Origin: Nocardia sp. BSTN01
Lineage (GTDB): Bacteria; Actinomycetota; Actinomycetes; Mycobacteriales; Mycobacteriaceae
Direction of reading: 5' to 3'
NCBI RefSeq assembly: GCF_015354405.1
Contig: NZ_JADKYP010000006.1
Coordinates: forward strand, 62,001-126,000
Length of the DNA stretch: 64,000 bases
Of the stretch, positions 44,433 through 52,742 are shown piece by piece (the stretch's first letter is position 1; each line of letters begins with the position of its first letter). The translations under genes and the position numbers were made by a program. The notes beneath the pieces are model-generated. The model searched no databases. It had not been told where the DNA came from and saw nothing but the letters and a program-made list of their open reading frames with translations.

Positions 44433-45959
44433 ATGGTCGGCATTGAGACCTCGGCGGCGGGCTACACCGCGCCGAGCGCAACCCCCCGGCGGGCGTGGCT
44501 GGGTCTGGCGGTGTTGATTCTGCCCGTGCTGCTGGTGTCGATGGACATGTCGGTGCTGTACCTGGCGATGCCGACGCTGACCGAGCATCTGGACCCCTCG
44601 GCCGAACAGCAGCTGTGGATTCTCGACATCTACGGATTCATGATCGCCGGACTGCTGATCACCATGGGCAATCTCGGTGACCGCATCGGCCGGCGCAACA
44701 TATTGCTCGCCGGCGCAACGGTTTTCGGCATCGCCTCGCTGCTGGCGGCCTTCGCGCCCAGCGCCGGGGTGCTGATCGCGGCGCGCGCGCTGATGGGTGT
44801 CGGCGGTGCGACGCTGCTGCCGTCGAGCCTGGCGCTGATCTCGAGCCTGTTCCCCGATGCCCGGGCCCGCGGCACCGCGATCGGCATCTGGACGGCGTTC
44901 TTCGCGGGCGGTTCGGCGGTGGGACCGGTGATCGGCGGCCTGCTGCTGCACAAGTTCTGGTGGGGTTCGATCTTCCTGATCAATACGCCGGTCTTGCTGG
45001 TGCTGCTGGCGCTGGGACCGCTGCTGCTGCCCGAACATCGCTCCGTCGGTCGCGGACCGCTCGATCCGGTGAGCGTGGTCATGTCCATCGGCGGCATCCT
45101 GCCGCTGGTGTACGCGGTGAAACGGGCCGCGGCCGAGGGCGTCGACGCGGTCTCGGTGGTGCTCGGACTCGCCGGTATCGCGATCCTGGTGGCGTTCGTG
45201 CGGCGCCAGCGCACCCTCGCCGAACCGCTGCTGGATCTGAGCCTGTTCCGGCGCGGACTGTTCCGGGTGGCGATCGGGTCCTCCACGGTGGGCATGATGT
45301 CGCTGGCCGGCATGAGCTACCTGACCAGCATGTATCTGCAGTCGGTGGCCGGACGCGACGTTCTGGGCGCGGCACTGCTGGGTATTCCGGCGGCGATCGC
45401 GGTGTTCGTGTGCTCGATGGGCGGGGCGCGGGTGGCGCGCCGGCTCGGCACGCGCGGCTCGTTCGTGCTGGCGTTGAGCGCGGCCGCGGTCGGCAATCTG
45501 CTGTTGCTCGGCATCGGCGTCGACGGCGGAATCGGCTGGTACATCGCCGGATCCACCATCGCGGGTCTGGGCTACGGCATCGTGTTCACTCTGGTGTCGG
45601 AGGTCGCGGTGTCCTCGGTTCCGGCCGAACGCGCGGGATCAGCGGTCGGTATCTCCGAAACCAGTTTCGAACTGGGTAACGCCCTGGGGTTGTCGCTGCT
45701 GGGTTCGCTGGCGGCGCTGGTGTTCCGATCGGGTGGCGATTTCGCCGACACGCTCGGCGAGACGCTCGTGCGCCACAGCGGCGATTCGGCCGTGATCCAT
45801 GCCGCGCAGAGCTCGTTCGTCACCGGAATGCACACCGCGCTGGCGGTCGGTGCGGCATTGCTGATCATGATGGCGGTGACGGCGGCGGCGACCTCGGGCC
45901 GGCGGCGACGTCGCGCGGTCGCGGTGGATGCCGCGTCCGCGGCGGCGGCAGGGCGCTGA
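44433..45959 (+). CDS. MFS drug exporter, DHA2 (14-helix) family
   Basis: 508 residues with about 14 hydrophobic helices. DHA2 motifs are LDIYGFMIAGLLITMGNLGDRIGRRN (motif A, GNLGDRIGRR) near residue 80, ARALMGVGGATLLPSSLALI (motif B region) near 120, and GIWTAFFAGGSAVGPVIGGLLL (motif C) near 160. Such pumps expel quaternary cations, dyes and antibiotics; homologues include QacA/LfrA-type proteins. AAGGAT precedes the ATG. Control by the divergent TetR regulator is expected. It belongs to the block inserted in the urease locus. Confidence 0.94.
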   Translation: MVGIETSAAGYTAPSATPRRAWLGLAVLILPVLLVSMDMSVLYLAMPTLTEHLDPSAEQQLWILDIYGFMIAGLLITMGNLGDRIGRRNILLAGATVFGIASLLAAFAPSAGVLIAARALMGVGGATLLPSSLALISSLFPDARARGTAIGIWTAFFAGGSAVGPVIGGLLLHKFWWGSIFLINTPVLLVLLALGPLLLPEHRSVGRGPLDPVSVVMSIGGILPLVYAVKRAAAEGVDAVSVVLGLAGIAILVAFVRRQRTLAEPLLDLSLFRRGLFRVAIGSSTVGMMSLAGMSYLTSMYLQSVAGRDVLGAALLGIPAAIAVFVCSMGGARVARRLGTRGSFVLALSAAAVGNLLLLGIGVDGGIGWYIAGSTIAGLGYGIVFTLVSEVAVSSVPAERAGSAVGISETSFELGNALGLSLLGSLAALVFRSGGDFADTLGETLVRHSGDSAVIHAAQSSFVTGMHTALAVGAALLIMMAVTAAATSGRRRRRAVAVDAASAAAAGR

Positions 45960-46023
45960 CCGGTTCCCGGTCGCGGTGACGATTCCGGCCCGCGGGGCCG
46001 AGCGGCCCAATACAGTTTCGGCT

Positions 46024-46890
46024 GTGACAGATACCGCCTCACCGGGCCGTCCGCTGGCCGAGCGGGTCGCGACGCGGTTGTTGTATCCCACGTCGCGACC
46101 CCGGGACGCGGCGTTGCGTGACGCCGTGTCCGGGCGGGTCGTGCTGGTGACCGGAGCCTCACACGGCATCGGGAAGGTCGCCGCCGCCAAATTCGCCGCC
46201 GCCGGAGCCGTGGTGGTGATGGTGGCGCGCTCGGCGGCGGAGCTGGAGGCCGTGGCCGACGACATCACCGCGGGCGGCGGCATCGCACACACCTACAGCA
46301 CCGACCTGACCGATATGGACGCGGTGGACAGCTTGGCCCGCGACATCCTCGCCACGCACGGGCGGGTGGATGTGGTGGTCAACAACGCGGGCCACTCGAT
46401 TCACCGCTCGATCGAGCAGTCCTACGACCGCTTCCACGACTTCACCCGGACCATCGATATCAACTACCTCGGGCCGGTGCGATTGCTGCTGGCCCTGCTG
46501 CCGGCGATGCGGCAGCGTGGCCGCGGACATATCGTCAACATCTCCACCTGGGGGCTGCGCATGCCGCCGGCGCCGCGGTGGGCCGCCTACGGCGCGTCGA
46601 AGGCGGCGTTCGACCAGTGGTTGCGCACGGTGGCGACCGAGGTGGCGGCCGACGGCGTGACCGCCACATCGATCTACATGCCGCTGGTGCATACCCGCAT
46701 GAGCGCGCCCACCGATTTCGGCTCCATGCCGGGGCTGACCGCCGCCGAGGCCGCGGATCTGGTGTGTCACGCCGTCGTCGCGAAACCGGTGGAGATCTCA
46801 CCGTGGTGGAGCGGTCCGCTGCAGGCGTGGACGGATCTGACCCGCGGTCCGATGCAGCGGCTGATGGCCCGCAGCATCCGATTCACCTGA
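46024..46890 (+). CDS. Short-chain dehydrogenase/reductase
   Basis: 288 residues. TGASHGIG (about residue 42) binds NAD(P), NNAGHS lies near 120 and the active site has ISTWGL and YGASK near 185. A 35-residue N-terminal region precedes the Rossmann fold. The C-terminal part (ISPWWSGPLQAWTDLTRGPMQRLMARS) may associate with membrane; similar actinobacterial SDRs act on fatty-acid or ketone substrates, but this is uncertain. The GTG start lies 64 bp after the MFS gene on the same strand. Confidence 0.88.
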   Translation: MTDTASPGRPLAERVATRLLYPTSRPRDAALRDAVSGRVVLVTGASHGIGKVAAAKFAAAGAVVVMVARSAAELEAVADDITAGGGIAHTYSTDLTDMDAVDSLARDILATHGRVDVVVNNAGHSIHRSIEQSYDRFHDFTRTIDINYLGPVRLLLALLPAMRQRGRGHIVNISTWGLRMPPAPRWAAYGASKAAFDQWLRTVATEVAADGVTATSIYMPLVHTRMSAPTDFGSMPGLTAAEAADLVCHAVVAKPVEISPWWSGPLQAWTDLTRGPMQRLMARSIRFT

Positions 46891-46899
46891 ACCGCTCGC

Positions 46900-47727
46900 T
46901 CAGCTCTGCAGGAACGCCAGCAGATCGGCGTTGAAACGCTCCTTGTCGCCGGGGACCAGGGCGATGCCGTGCGAACCGCCCTCGTAGACGGTGAGCGTCG
47001 CGTCCGGGATGATCTTCGCCGCCTTGCGGGCGGTGGCGTCGATGGGCACGATCTGATCGTCGTCGCCGTGCACGATGAGCGTCGGCACATCGAACTTCTG
47101 CAGGTCGGCGGTGAAATCGGTGTAGGCGAAGGCGTCGACACAGCGCACTCCGGCCTCGATCGCCTCGTGCATCGCCATGAACCAGAACGCGTCGCGGTTG
47201 CCCTGGGTGGCTCTGGTGCCCGGCCGGTTGGCGCTGAAGAAGCCCTCGGAGGTGTCGCGCCAGAACTGCGAGCGTTCGGTGAGAATGCCCTTCTTGATCT
47301 GATCGAACACCTCGTCGGGCACGCCTTCGGGGTTGTCGGTGGTGCGCGCCATCAGCGGCGGGATAGCCGACAGCAACACCGCGGACCGCACGCGTCCGGT
47401 GCCGTGGCGGCCGATGTAGCGGGCCAGTTCGCCACCACCCATGGAGTGCGCCACCAGCGTCACATCGCGCAGGTCCAGCCGGGTGAGCAGATCGTTGAGA
47501 TCGTCGGCGAAGGTGTCGAAGTCGTATCCGCCCCACGGCTGCGCCGACCGGCCGTGTCCGCGGCGATCGTGCGCGATACCGCGAAAACCGTTGTCCGCGA
47601 CGTGTTTCAGTTGATCGTCCCAGGCATCGGCGTTGAGCGGCCAGCCGTGGATGAAGACCACGGGGCGGCCCGAACCCCAGTCCTTGTAGTAGATGTCGAC
47701 CTCGTCACGCGTCGTGCACACAGGCAT
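46900..47727 (-). CDS. Alpha/beta hydrolase of the non-heme chloroperoxidase type
   Basis: 275 residues, the length and sequence of cofactor-free haloperoxidases and related esterases. The oxyanion segment is FIHGWPLNADAWDDQL, the nucleophile serine is in AHSMGGGELARY near residue 96, the acid is in VHGDDDQIVPI near 225 and the histidine in GGSHGI near 255. DRRGHGRSAQPWGGYDFDTFADDL is characteristic. GGAGGAGG precedes the ATG. Real function is usually esterase or perhydrolase rather than halogenation. Confidence 0.92.
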   Translation of the reverse strand: MPVCTTRDEVDIYYKDWGSGRPVVFIHGWPLNADAWDDQLKHVADNGFRGIAHDRRGHGRSAQPWGGYDFDTFADDLNDLLTRLDLRDVTLVAHSMGGGELARYIGRHGTGRVRSAVLLSAIPPLMARTTDNPEGVPDEVFDQIKKGILTERSQFWRDTSEGFFSANRPGTRATQGNRDAFWFMAMHEAIEAGVRCVDAFAYTDFTADLQKFDVPTLIVHGDDDQIVPIDATARKAAKIIPDATLTVYEGGSHGIALVPGDKERFNADLLAFLQS

Positions 47728-47865
47728 GGACGAAACCTCCTCCGCGTGCGCCCGCCGGCCTCGGTCGCGGGCCGTGAGAACGAGACGCGACCTCCAGCGT
47801 AGGAGCTGCGACCGAGGCGAAGGGCTACGAATCGGTTACGCCAGCAATCGGTCAGCTACCGATAG

Positions 47866-48843
47866 TTACGGCTCGAGGACGACCTTGCCGACGGTGGCGC
47901 GATCCTCGAGGGCCCGGTGCGCGGCCGCGGCGTCTGCGAGGGCGAACCGGTGCACCGCCGGGCGCAACCGCCCGGATCCGGCGGCGGCCAGGGCGCGCGT
48001 CTCCAGCGCCGCGATTCCGCCGCCCCGTTCGAGCATTTCCGGGCCGAGGACCGATCGTGAGGTGATGCCGCGGGCGGCGAGCTCATCGGGTGCGAATTCC
48101 AGTGCGGCATCGCTCCAGCCGAAGACGAGATGGGCGCCGCCGGGTGCGAGCAGCTCCACCGCGGCCCGGCCGGCCGCGCCGCCGACCCCGTCGAAGACCC
48201 AGTGCGCGGGCCGCTCGCCGAAGCGTGCGCGCACCGCGTCCGGCCAGCCCGGGTCGGTGTAGTCGAGGGCGAGGTCGGCGCCGTTGTCTTCGACCGTGGC
48301 GACCTTGGCCGCCCCGCCGGCCAGTCCGACGACGGTGAGTCCGGCGGCGCGCAGATACTGCACGAGCAGGGTGCCGATTCCGCCCGCCGCGGCCGGCACC
48401 ACCGCGAGCTGTCCCGGCTCGATGTCGCCGGCGAATCCCAGGATGCCCAGGGTGGTTCGGCCTGTGCCGATCATCGCCACCGCCGCGGCCGGATCCAGTG
48501 CGTCCGGAATCCGGTGCAGCCGTTGCGCATCCGCGACGGCCAGTTCGGCGTAGCCGCCCGGCGCCGCGCCCAGGTGGGTGACGACCGGAGTGCCCAGCAG
48601 CTCCGCGTCGACGCCGGAGCCCACGGACTCGACGACGCCCGCGACTTCCCGGCCGGGGATCGTCGGCAAGGGCGGACGTGGGTAGGGGCCCGGCAGGCCG
48701 CGGCGTAACTGCGTGTCCACCAAGTGGATTCCCGCCGCGGCGACGGTGATCCGGACCTGTCCGGCTCCCGGCGGTGGGTTGGGGACCGTCTCGTACCGCA
48801 GGTTCTCGGCCGGGCCGAATTCGTACAGGCGTATCGCTTTCAT
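47866..48843 (-). CDS. Zinc-free MDR-family NADPH:quinone oxidoreductase
   Basis: 325 residues. The medium-chain dehydrogenase/reductase fold is clear: MKAIRLYEFGPAENLRYE start, GIHLVDTQLRRG near 40, TIPGREVAGVV near 65 and the NADPH-binding VPAAAGGIGTLLVQYLRAAG near 150. It lacks the structural-zinc cysteine cluster, as expected for quinone-reductase/zeta-crystallin types. The ATG at 48843 begins the conserved sequence. It lies 34 bp downstream of a TetR gene on the same strand and is probably co-regulated with it. Confidence 0.92.
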   Translation of the reverse strand: MKAIRLYEFGPAENLRYETVPNPPPGAGQVRITVAAAGIHLVDTQLRRGLPGPYPRPPLPTIPGREVAGVVESVGSGVDAELLGTPVVTHLGAAPGGYAELAVADAQRLHRIPDALDPAAAVAMIGTGRTTLGILGFAGDIEPGQLAVVPAAAGGIGTLLVQYLRAAGLTVVGLAGGAAKVATVEDNGADLALDYTDPGWPDAVRARFGERPAHWVFDGVGGAAGRAAVELLAPGGAHLVFGWSDAALEFAPDELAARGITSRSVLGPEMLERGGGIAALETRALAAAGSGRLRPAVHRFALADAAAAHRALEDRATVGKVVLEP

Positions 48844-48876
48844 GAGCACAGCCTGCAACCTCGATCATTGTTGAGG

Positions 48877-49455
48877 TCAAGTGCGGGCGGACATGTCGCG
48901 CTCGGCGCCCACGCCGCGCAGCAGGGTGTCGACCACGATGTCGGCCGCGCGGGCGGGATCGAGGTAGGGGAGATTCTCGGCGGCGTTGACCATCAGCTGT
49001 GCCAGCAGAGTCGATACCCAGCCCTCGGGGAGGCCGGGGCGGAGCAGGCCTTCGTCGGTGGCCCGGCGCAGAAAGGCGTCGACCTCGGCGATCAGCGGTG
49101 CGCGGCGTGCGCGAATCGTCTCGTCGGCCACCAGTCTCGCCGTCTGCACCGGCCAGCGGCGGTTGACCCCGATGACGGCTTCGACGTACCGGTGCAGGGC
49201 GACCGCGACCGGCGCCTCCCGGAGCCGGGCGCTCGCGACGGCTTCCTCGACCGCGTCGTATCGAGCCTGATAGACGGCCGCGAGAAGTTCGTCGCGCGAG
49301 GCGAACCGGCGGTAGACGGTGCGCCTGTCCACGCCGGCTTCGGCGGCGATGGCCGACAGGCTCGCGGACGGATCGCCGGCGAGCAGCCGGGCGCCGGTGG
49401 TCAGCACCAGTTCGATATTGCGGGCGGCGTCAGCTCTCACGGCTTCAATGTACAC
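48877..49455 (-). CDS. TetR-family transcriptional regulator
   Basis: 192 residues. Helix-turn-helix: ARNIELVLTTGARLLAGDPSASLSAIAAEAGVDRRTVYRRFASRDELLAAVY. The C-terminal domain carries NRRWPVQTARLVADETIRARRAPLIAEVDAFLRRATDEGLL. GTG at 49440 is an alternative start. It is divergent from an SDR gene and upstream of the quinone oxidoreductase gene, so it may control both. No clean palindrome was found in the 132-base divergent region. Confidence 0.9.
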   Translation of the reverse strand: MYIEAVRADAARNIELVLTTGARLLAGDPSASLSAIAAEAGVDRRTVYRRFASRDELLAAVYQARYDAVEEAVASARLREAPVAVALHRYVEAVIGVNRRWPVQTARLVADETIRARRAPLIAEVDAFLRRATDEGLLRPGLPEGWVSTLLAQLMVNAAENLPYLDPARAADIVVDTLLRGVGAERDMSART

Positions 49456-49587
49456 AGCTATGCAGCGGAACTACCAAAAATCGCCCCGTCGAAGCAGCGA
49501 AACTTGACATAAGTGCTACATTGATGTGGCAGTTGAAATTGGCCGGTCGCGCCGACAGCGCCCGGACCGGAGGACGGAGAAGAGAAC

Positions 49588-50442
49588 ATGGCCGGAACAT
49601 GGCTGATCACCGGTGCGTCGCGGGGCCTGGGACGCGAGCTGACCGAGGCCGCCCTGGCCGCCGGGCATCGGGTCGTCGCCGGTGCGCGTCGCCCCGAACA
49701 ACTCGACGAGGTGGTCCAGCGCTACGGTTCGCGGATCCTGCCGGTGCGATTGGACGTCACCGACCCGGCGGCGGCCGAGGCCGCCGTGCGCGCGGCCACC
49801 GAGACCTTCGGCTCGCTCGATGTCGTGGTCAACAACGCCGGATACGCCGACAGCGCCCCGATCGAGGAGATGGCCGCCGACGATTTCCGGGCGCAGGTCG
49901 AAACCAGCCTGTTCGGCGTCGTGCACGTCACCCGCGCCGCGCTCCCGGTACTGCGGGCCCAGCGCTCGGGGACCTTCGTGCAGATTTCCTCGATCGGCGG
50001 CCGTGTCGGTGGTTCGCCCGGGCTGGGCGCCTATCAGACAGCGAAATTCGCGGTCGAGGGATTCTCCGAAGTGCTGGCGAGCGAGGTGGCCCCGTTCGGG
50101 GTGCGGGTCGTGATCGTCGAGCCGGGCGCCTTCCGCACCGACTGGCAGGGCGCCTCGATGACCATCCATCCGGTGGGCGCCGACTACGAGGCGAGCGTCG
50201 GCGCCGTCCACCGTTTCCGCCGCGACAACGACGGATCCCAGCCCGGCGACCCCGCTCGCGCAGCCCGCATCATCGTCGAGGTGGCCGCCTCCGACGAACC
50301 GCCACGCCGCCTGCTGCTGGGCAGTGATGCGCTGGCCGCGGCCAGGTCGGCCGGACAGGTCCGGGCCGAGGAAACCGAGAAGTGGGCCGCGGTGAGCGCC
50401 TCGGCGGACTTCGCCGCCGCGGGCCGACCCGCGCGGTTCTAG
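49588..50442 (+). CDS. Short-chain dehydrogenase/reductase (classical SDR)
   Basis: 284 residues. The cofactor motif TGASRGLG is at 8-15, NNAGYAD near 90 and the catalytic set ISSIGGRVGG, YQTAKFAVEGFSE near 150. The sequence AFRTDWQGASM is typical of the 17-beta-HSD-like or oxidoreductase SDRs common in actinobacteria. GGAGGACGGAGAAGAG lies before the ATG. It is the last gene of the block inserted between ureC and ureF; ureF starts about 34 bp after its stop and may depend on its promoter. Confidence 0.92.
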   Translation: MAGTWLITGASRGLGRELTEAALAAGHRVVAGARRPEQLDEVVQRYGSRILPVRLDVTDPAAAEAAVRAATETFGSLDVVVNNAGYADSAPIEEMAADDFRAQVETSLFGVVHVTRAALPVLRAQRSGTFVQISSIGGRVGGSPGLGAYQTAKFAVEGFSEVLASEVAPFGVRVVIVEPGAFRTDWQGASMTIHPVGADYEASVGAVHRFRRDNDGSQPGDPARAARIIVEVAASDEPPRRLLLGSDALAAARSAGQVRAEETEKWAAVSASADFAAAGRPARF

Positions 50443-50476
50443 GATCGGAGATCGTGCCCGGCCGCAGGAGATGTCC

Positions 50477-51109
50477 ATGAGTCTCGCGATGGTGATGTCG
50501 CTCGCCGACTCGCGGCTGCCCATCGGCGGGCATGTGCATTCGGGCGGGGTCGAGGAGGCCATCAGCTCCGGGCTCGTGCGTGACCTCGACACGGTGGCGG
50601 CCTATCTGCGGCGCCGGATCCGCACCACGGGTCTGGTCACGGCGTCGCTGTCGGCGGCGGTCTGCGCGGAAGCCCTGCGGCCCTCGGCGGCCGAGGCGGA
50701 AGCCGATGCCCGTACCCCGGCACCGGCGGCACGCACGGCGTCTCGGGCACAGGGGCGCGGACTGTTGCGGCTAGCGAAACAGGTGTGGCCGCAGCATGAT
50801 TGGCCCGCCCTGGGCATGCGGCCGCATCTGTCCACGGTCTTCGGTGTCGTGGGCCTGGCCGCAGGGGTGCGGCCGGTGGAGATCGCCGGGGTCGTGGTCT
50901 ATACGACGATGACCGGAGCCGCCACCGCGGCACAACGACTGCTCGCCCTCGACCCGGCCGCGGTCGCGGCGATCACGCTGGAGCTGGCTCCACTGTGCGA
51001 CGACACTGCCCGCACGGCCACGATGGGCCCGGCCGCCCTCTCCGATCCGCTCGGTGACGTGCTCGCTCAGCGCCACCTCGACCGCGAGATGCCGCTGTTC
51101 GCGTCGTAG
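50477..51109 (+). CDS. ureF: Urease accessory protein UreF
   Basis: About 210 residues. UreF helps form the UreD-UreF-UreG complex that carries nickel to urease. Family sequence includes SLADSRLPIGGHVHSGGVEEAISSGLV at the N-terminus, HLSTVFGVVGLAAGV near 120 and the C-terminal LAPLCDDTARTATMGPAALSDPLGDVLAQRH. The second ATG (50477) fits GCAGGAG spacing better than the first (50471). It follows an SDR gene by 34 bp, which is unusual for the family in actinobacteria. Confidence 0.94.
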   Translation: MSLAMVMSLADSRLPIGGHVHSGGVEEAISSGLVRDLDTVAAYLRRRIRTTGLVTASLSAAVCAEALRPSAAEAEADARTPAPAARTASRAQGRGLLRLAKQVWPQHDWPALGMRPHLSTVFGVVGLAAGVRPVEIAGVVVYTTMTGAATAAQRLLALDPAAVAAITLELAPLCDDTARTATMGPAALSDPLGDVLAQRHLDREMPLFAS

Positions 51110-51220
51110 CCCGCGCGGCGGAGCGACCGCCGGCCGGACATTCGCCGCCCGGGAGGTAACACCGGGTTCACATGAATCGGCCACGATGATCGTCGAGAGT
51201 CGACGCCCGAAGGAGAGCAC

Positions 51221-51934
51221 ATGCCGCCCCATCTGATCGACGGCGAACCGCACGATCACGCCCACGACCGTCCCAAGCGGGTGCGGACGCCGGGGGAGCC
51301 GGTGCGCATCGGGATCGGCGGGCCGGTCGGATCCGGGAAGACGGCGCTGGTCGCGGCGCTGTGCCGGCAGCTGCGCGCGGAACTGTCGCTGGCCGTGCTG
51401 ACCAACGACATCTACACCACCGAGGACGCCGACTTCCTGCGCCGGCATGCGGTCCTTCCCGACGAACGTATCAGCGCGGTGCAGACCGGCGGCTGCCCGC
51501 ACACCGCCATTCGCGACGACATCACCGCCAATCTCGACGCCATCGACGATCTGATCGAGGCGAATCCGCCGCTGGATCTGATTCTGGTCGAATCCGGCGG
51601 CGACAACCTCACCGCCACCTTCTCCGCGGGCCTGATCGATGTGCAGATCTTCGTCGTCGACGTGGCCGGCGGCGACAAGGTGCCGCGCAAAGGCGGTCCG
51701 GGCGTGACGTTCTCGGATCTGCTGGTGATCAACAAGACCGACCTGGCGCCGATGGTGGGCGCCGACCTCGAGGTGATGCGCCGCGATTCCGCGGCGGTGC
51801 GCGCGGGCCGCCCGTTCGTCTTCAGCTCGCTGACCGAGGATCCGGCCGCGACACCGGTGCTGGCGTGGGTGCGCGATCAGCTGGGGGCGGTGGCGGCCGC
51901 CGAGGCCGCCGGGGAAAGCGCTGTTGCGCACTGA
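51221..51934 (+). CDS. ureG: Urease accessory GTPase UreG
   Basis: 237 residues. SIMIBI-class GTPase that drives nickel insertion. P-loop [14 protein letters not shown] near residue 30, [13 protein letters not shown], the nickel-binding CPH in [12 protein letters not shown] near 90, [12 protein letters not shown] and the base-specificity motif [10 protein letters not shown] near 170 are all present. A His-rich N-terminal stretch (HDHAHD) may store nickel. AAGGAGAGC precedes the ATG. It overlaps ureD by 11 bp. Confidence 0.97.
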   Translation: MPPHLIDGEPHDHAHDRPKRVRTPGEPVRIGIGGPVGSGKTALVAALCRQLRAELSLAVLTNDIYTTEDADFLRRHAVLPDERISAVQTGGCPHTAIRDDITANLDAIDDLIEANPPLDLILVESGGDNLTATFSAGLIDVQIFVVDVAGGDKVPRKGGPGVTFSDLLVINKTDLAPMVGADLEVMRRDSAAVRAGRPFVFSSLTEDPAATPVLAWVRDQLGAVAAAEAAGESAVAH

Positions 51935-52613
51935 GATTCGCATCGTCGCGCGTGCCGGGGCCCGGCCGTGGTCGGCGGCCACCGGCGCGCTGGCGGTCCG
52001 CTGCACCGGACCGGATACGGTGCATCTGATCGGTGCCGCGGCCACGCCGCTCGGCGGGGACGAACTCGATATCCGCATCGTGGTCGAGCCCGGTGCGCGT
52101 CTGATGGTTCGCTCGGTCGCGGCGACGATCGTGCTCCCCGGTCGCACGACCCCGTCGTCCACGGCATCGTGGACGTTCGACGTCGGCGCGGGCGGGGAAC
52201 TCGATGTCGATCCGGAACCGACGGTCGTCGCCGGGGGAGCCTGCCATCGTGCCGTCACCCGGGTGCGGCTGGCCGCCGACGCCCGGGTCCGTATTCGCGA
52301 ACGCGTGCAGATCGGCCGCACCGGCGAGGATCACGGCGGCTGGTGCGGCGACCTCATCGCCGACACGTCGACCCTGCCGCTGCTGCGGCATCGCCTGGAA
52401 CTCGGCGCCGGCACCGCCGCTGACGACCTGCTGTCGGCCCCCCGCGCGCTGTCCAGCGAGCTGCGATATCCCGACGACGCCCCCGCCGCCACCATCGGTG
52501 TGGCCGCCGCGGTGCTGCCGCTGGCAGCCGGGGGTTCGCTGTCGACGTGGACGGGCGCGCGGCTGTCCGACACTCCGGCGAACCTTCGCTGTCGCGCCGC
52601 CGCAGCGGGGTGA
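51924..52613 (+). CDS. ureD: Urease accessory protein UreD
   Basis: 229 residues, last urease gene. UreD (UreH) is the scaffold for the UreF-UreG complex on apo-urease. Family sequence includes [30 protein letters not shown] near residue 44, [23 protein letters not shown] near 90 and a final [11 protein letters not shown] region. The start is TTG with GGGGAAAG upstream. It overlaps ureG by 11 bp. Confidence 0.93.
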   Translation: MRTEIRIVARAGARPWSAATGALAVRCTGPDTVHLIGAAATPLGGDELDIRIVVEPGARLMVRSVAATIVLPGRTTPSSTASWTFDVGAGGELDVDPEPTVVAGGACHRAVTRVRLAADARVRIRERVQIGRTGEDHGGWCGDLIADTSTLPLLRHRLELGAGTAADDLLSAPRALSSELRYPDDAPAATIGVAAAVLPLAAGGSLSTWTGARLSDTPANLRCRAAAAG

Positions 52614-52682
52614 GCCGGGACATCGGGCTCGCTCCGGGAACCGGGGAATCGATCGTGCTTTCGCGGCCGATGCGAATGCACA

Positions 52683-52712
52683 AGGGCCGCAAGCGCTTCG
52701 GCTTACGGCCCT
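52683..52712. terminator. Bidirectional hairpin terminator between ureD and ndh
   Basis: AGGGCCGCAAGC (52683-52694) pairs with GCTTACGGCCCT (52701-52712), one C/T mismatch that is a G-U pair in RNA, 6-base loop GCTTCG. The convergent ureD and ndh genes flank it. Confidence 0.75.
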
Positions 52713-52742
52713 CGGTAGTGCTCTGGTGAACAGGCGGAGTCG

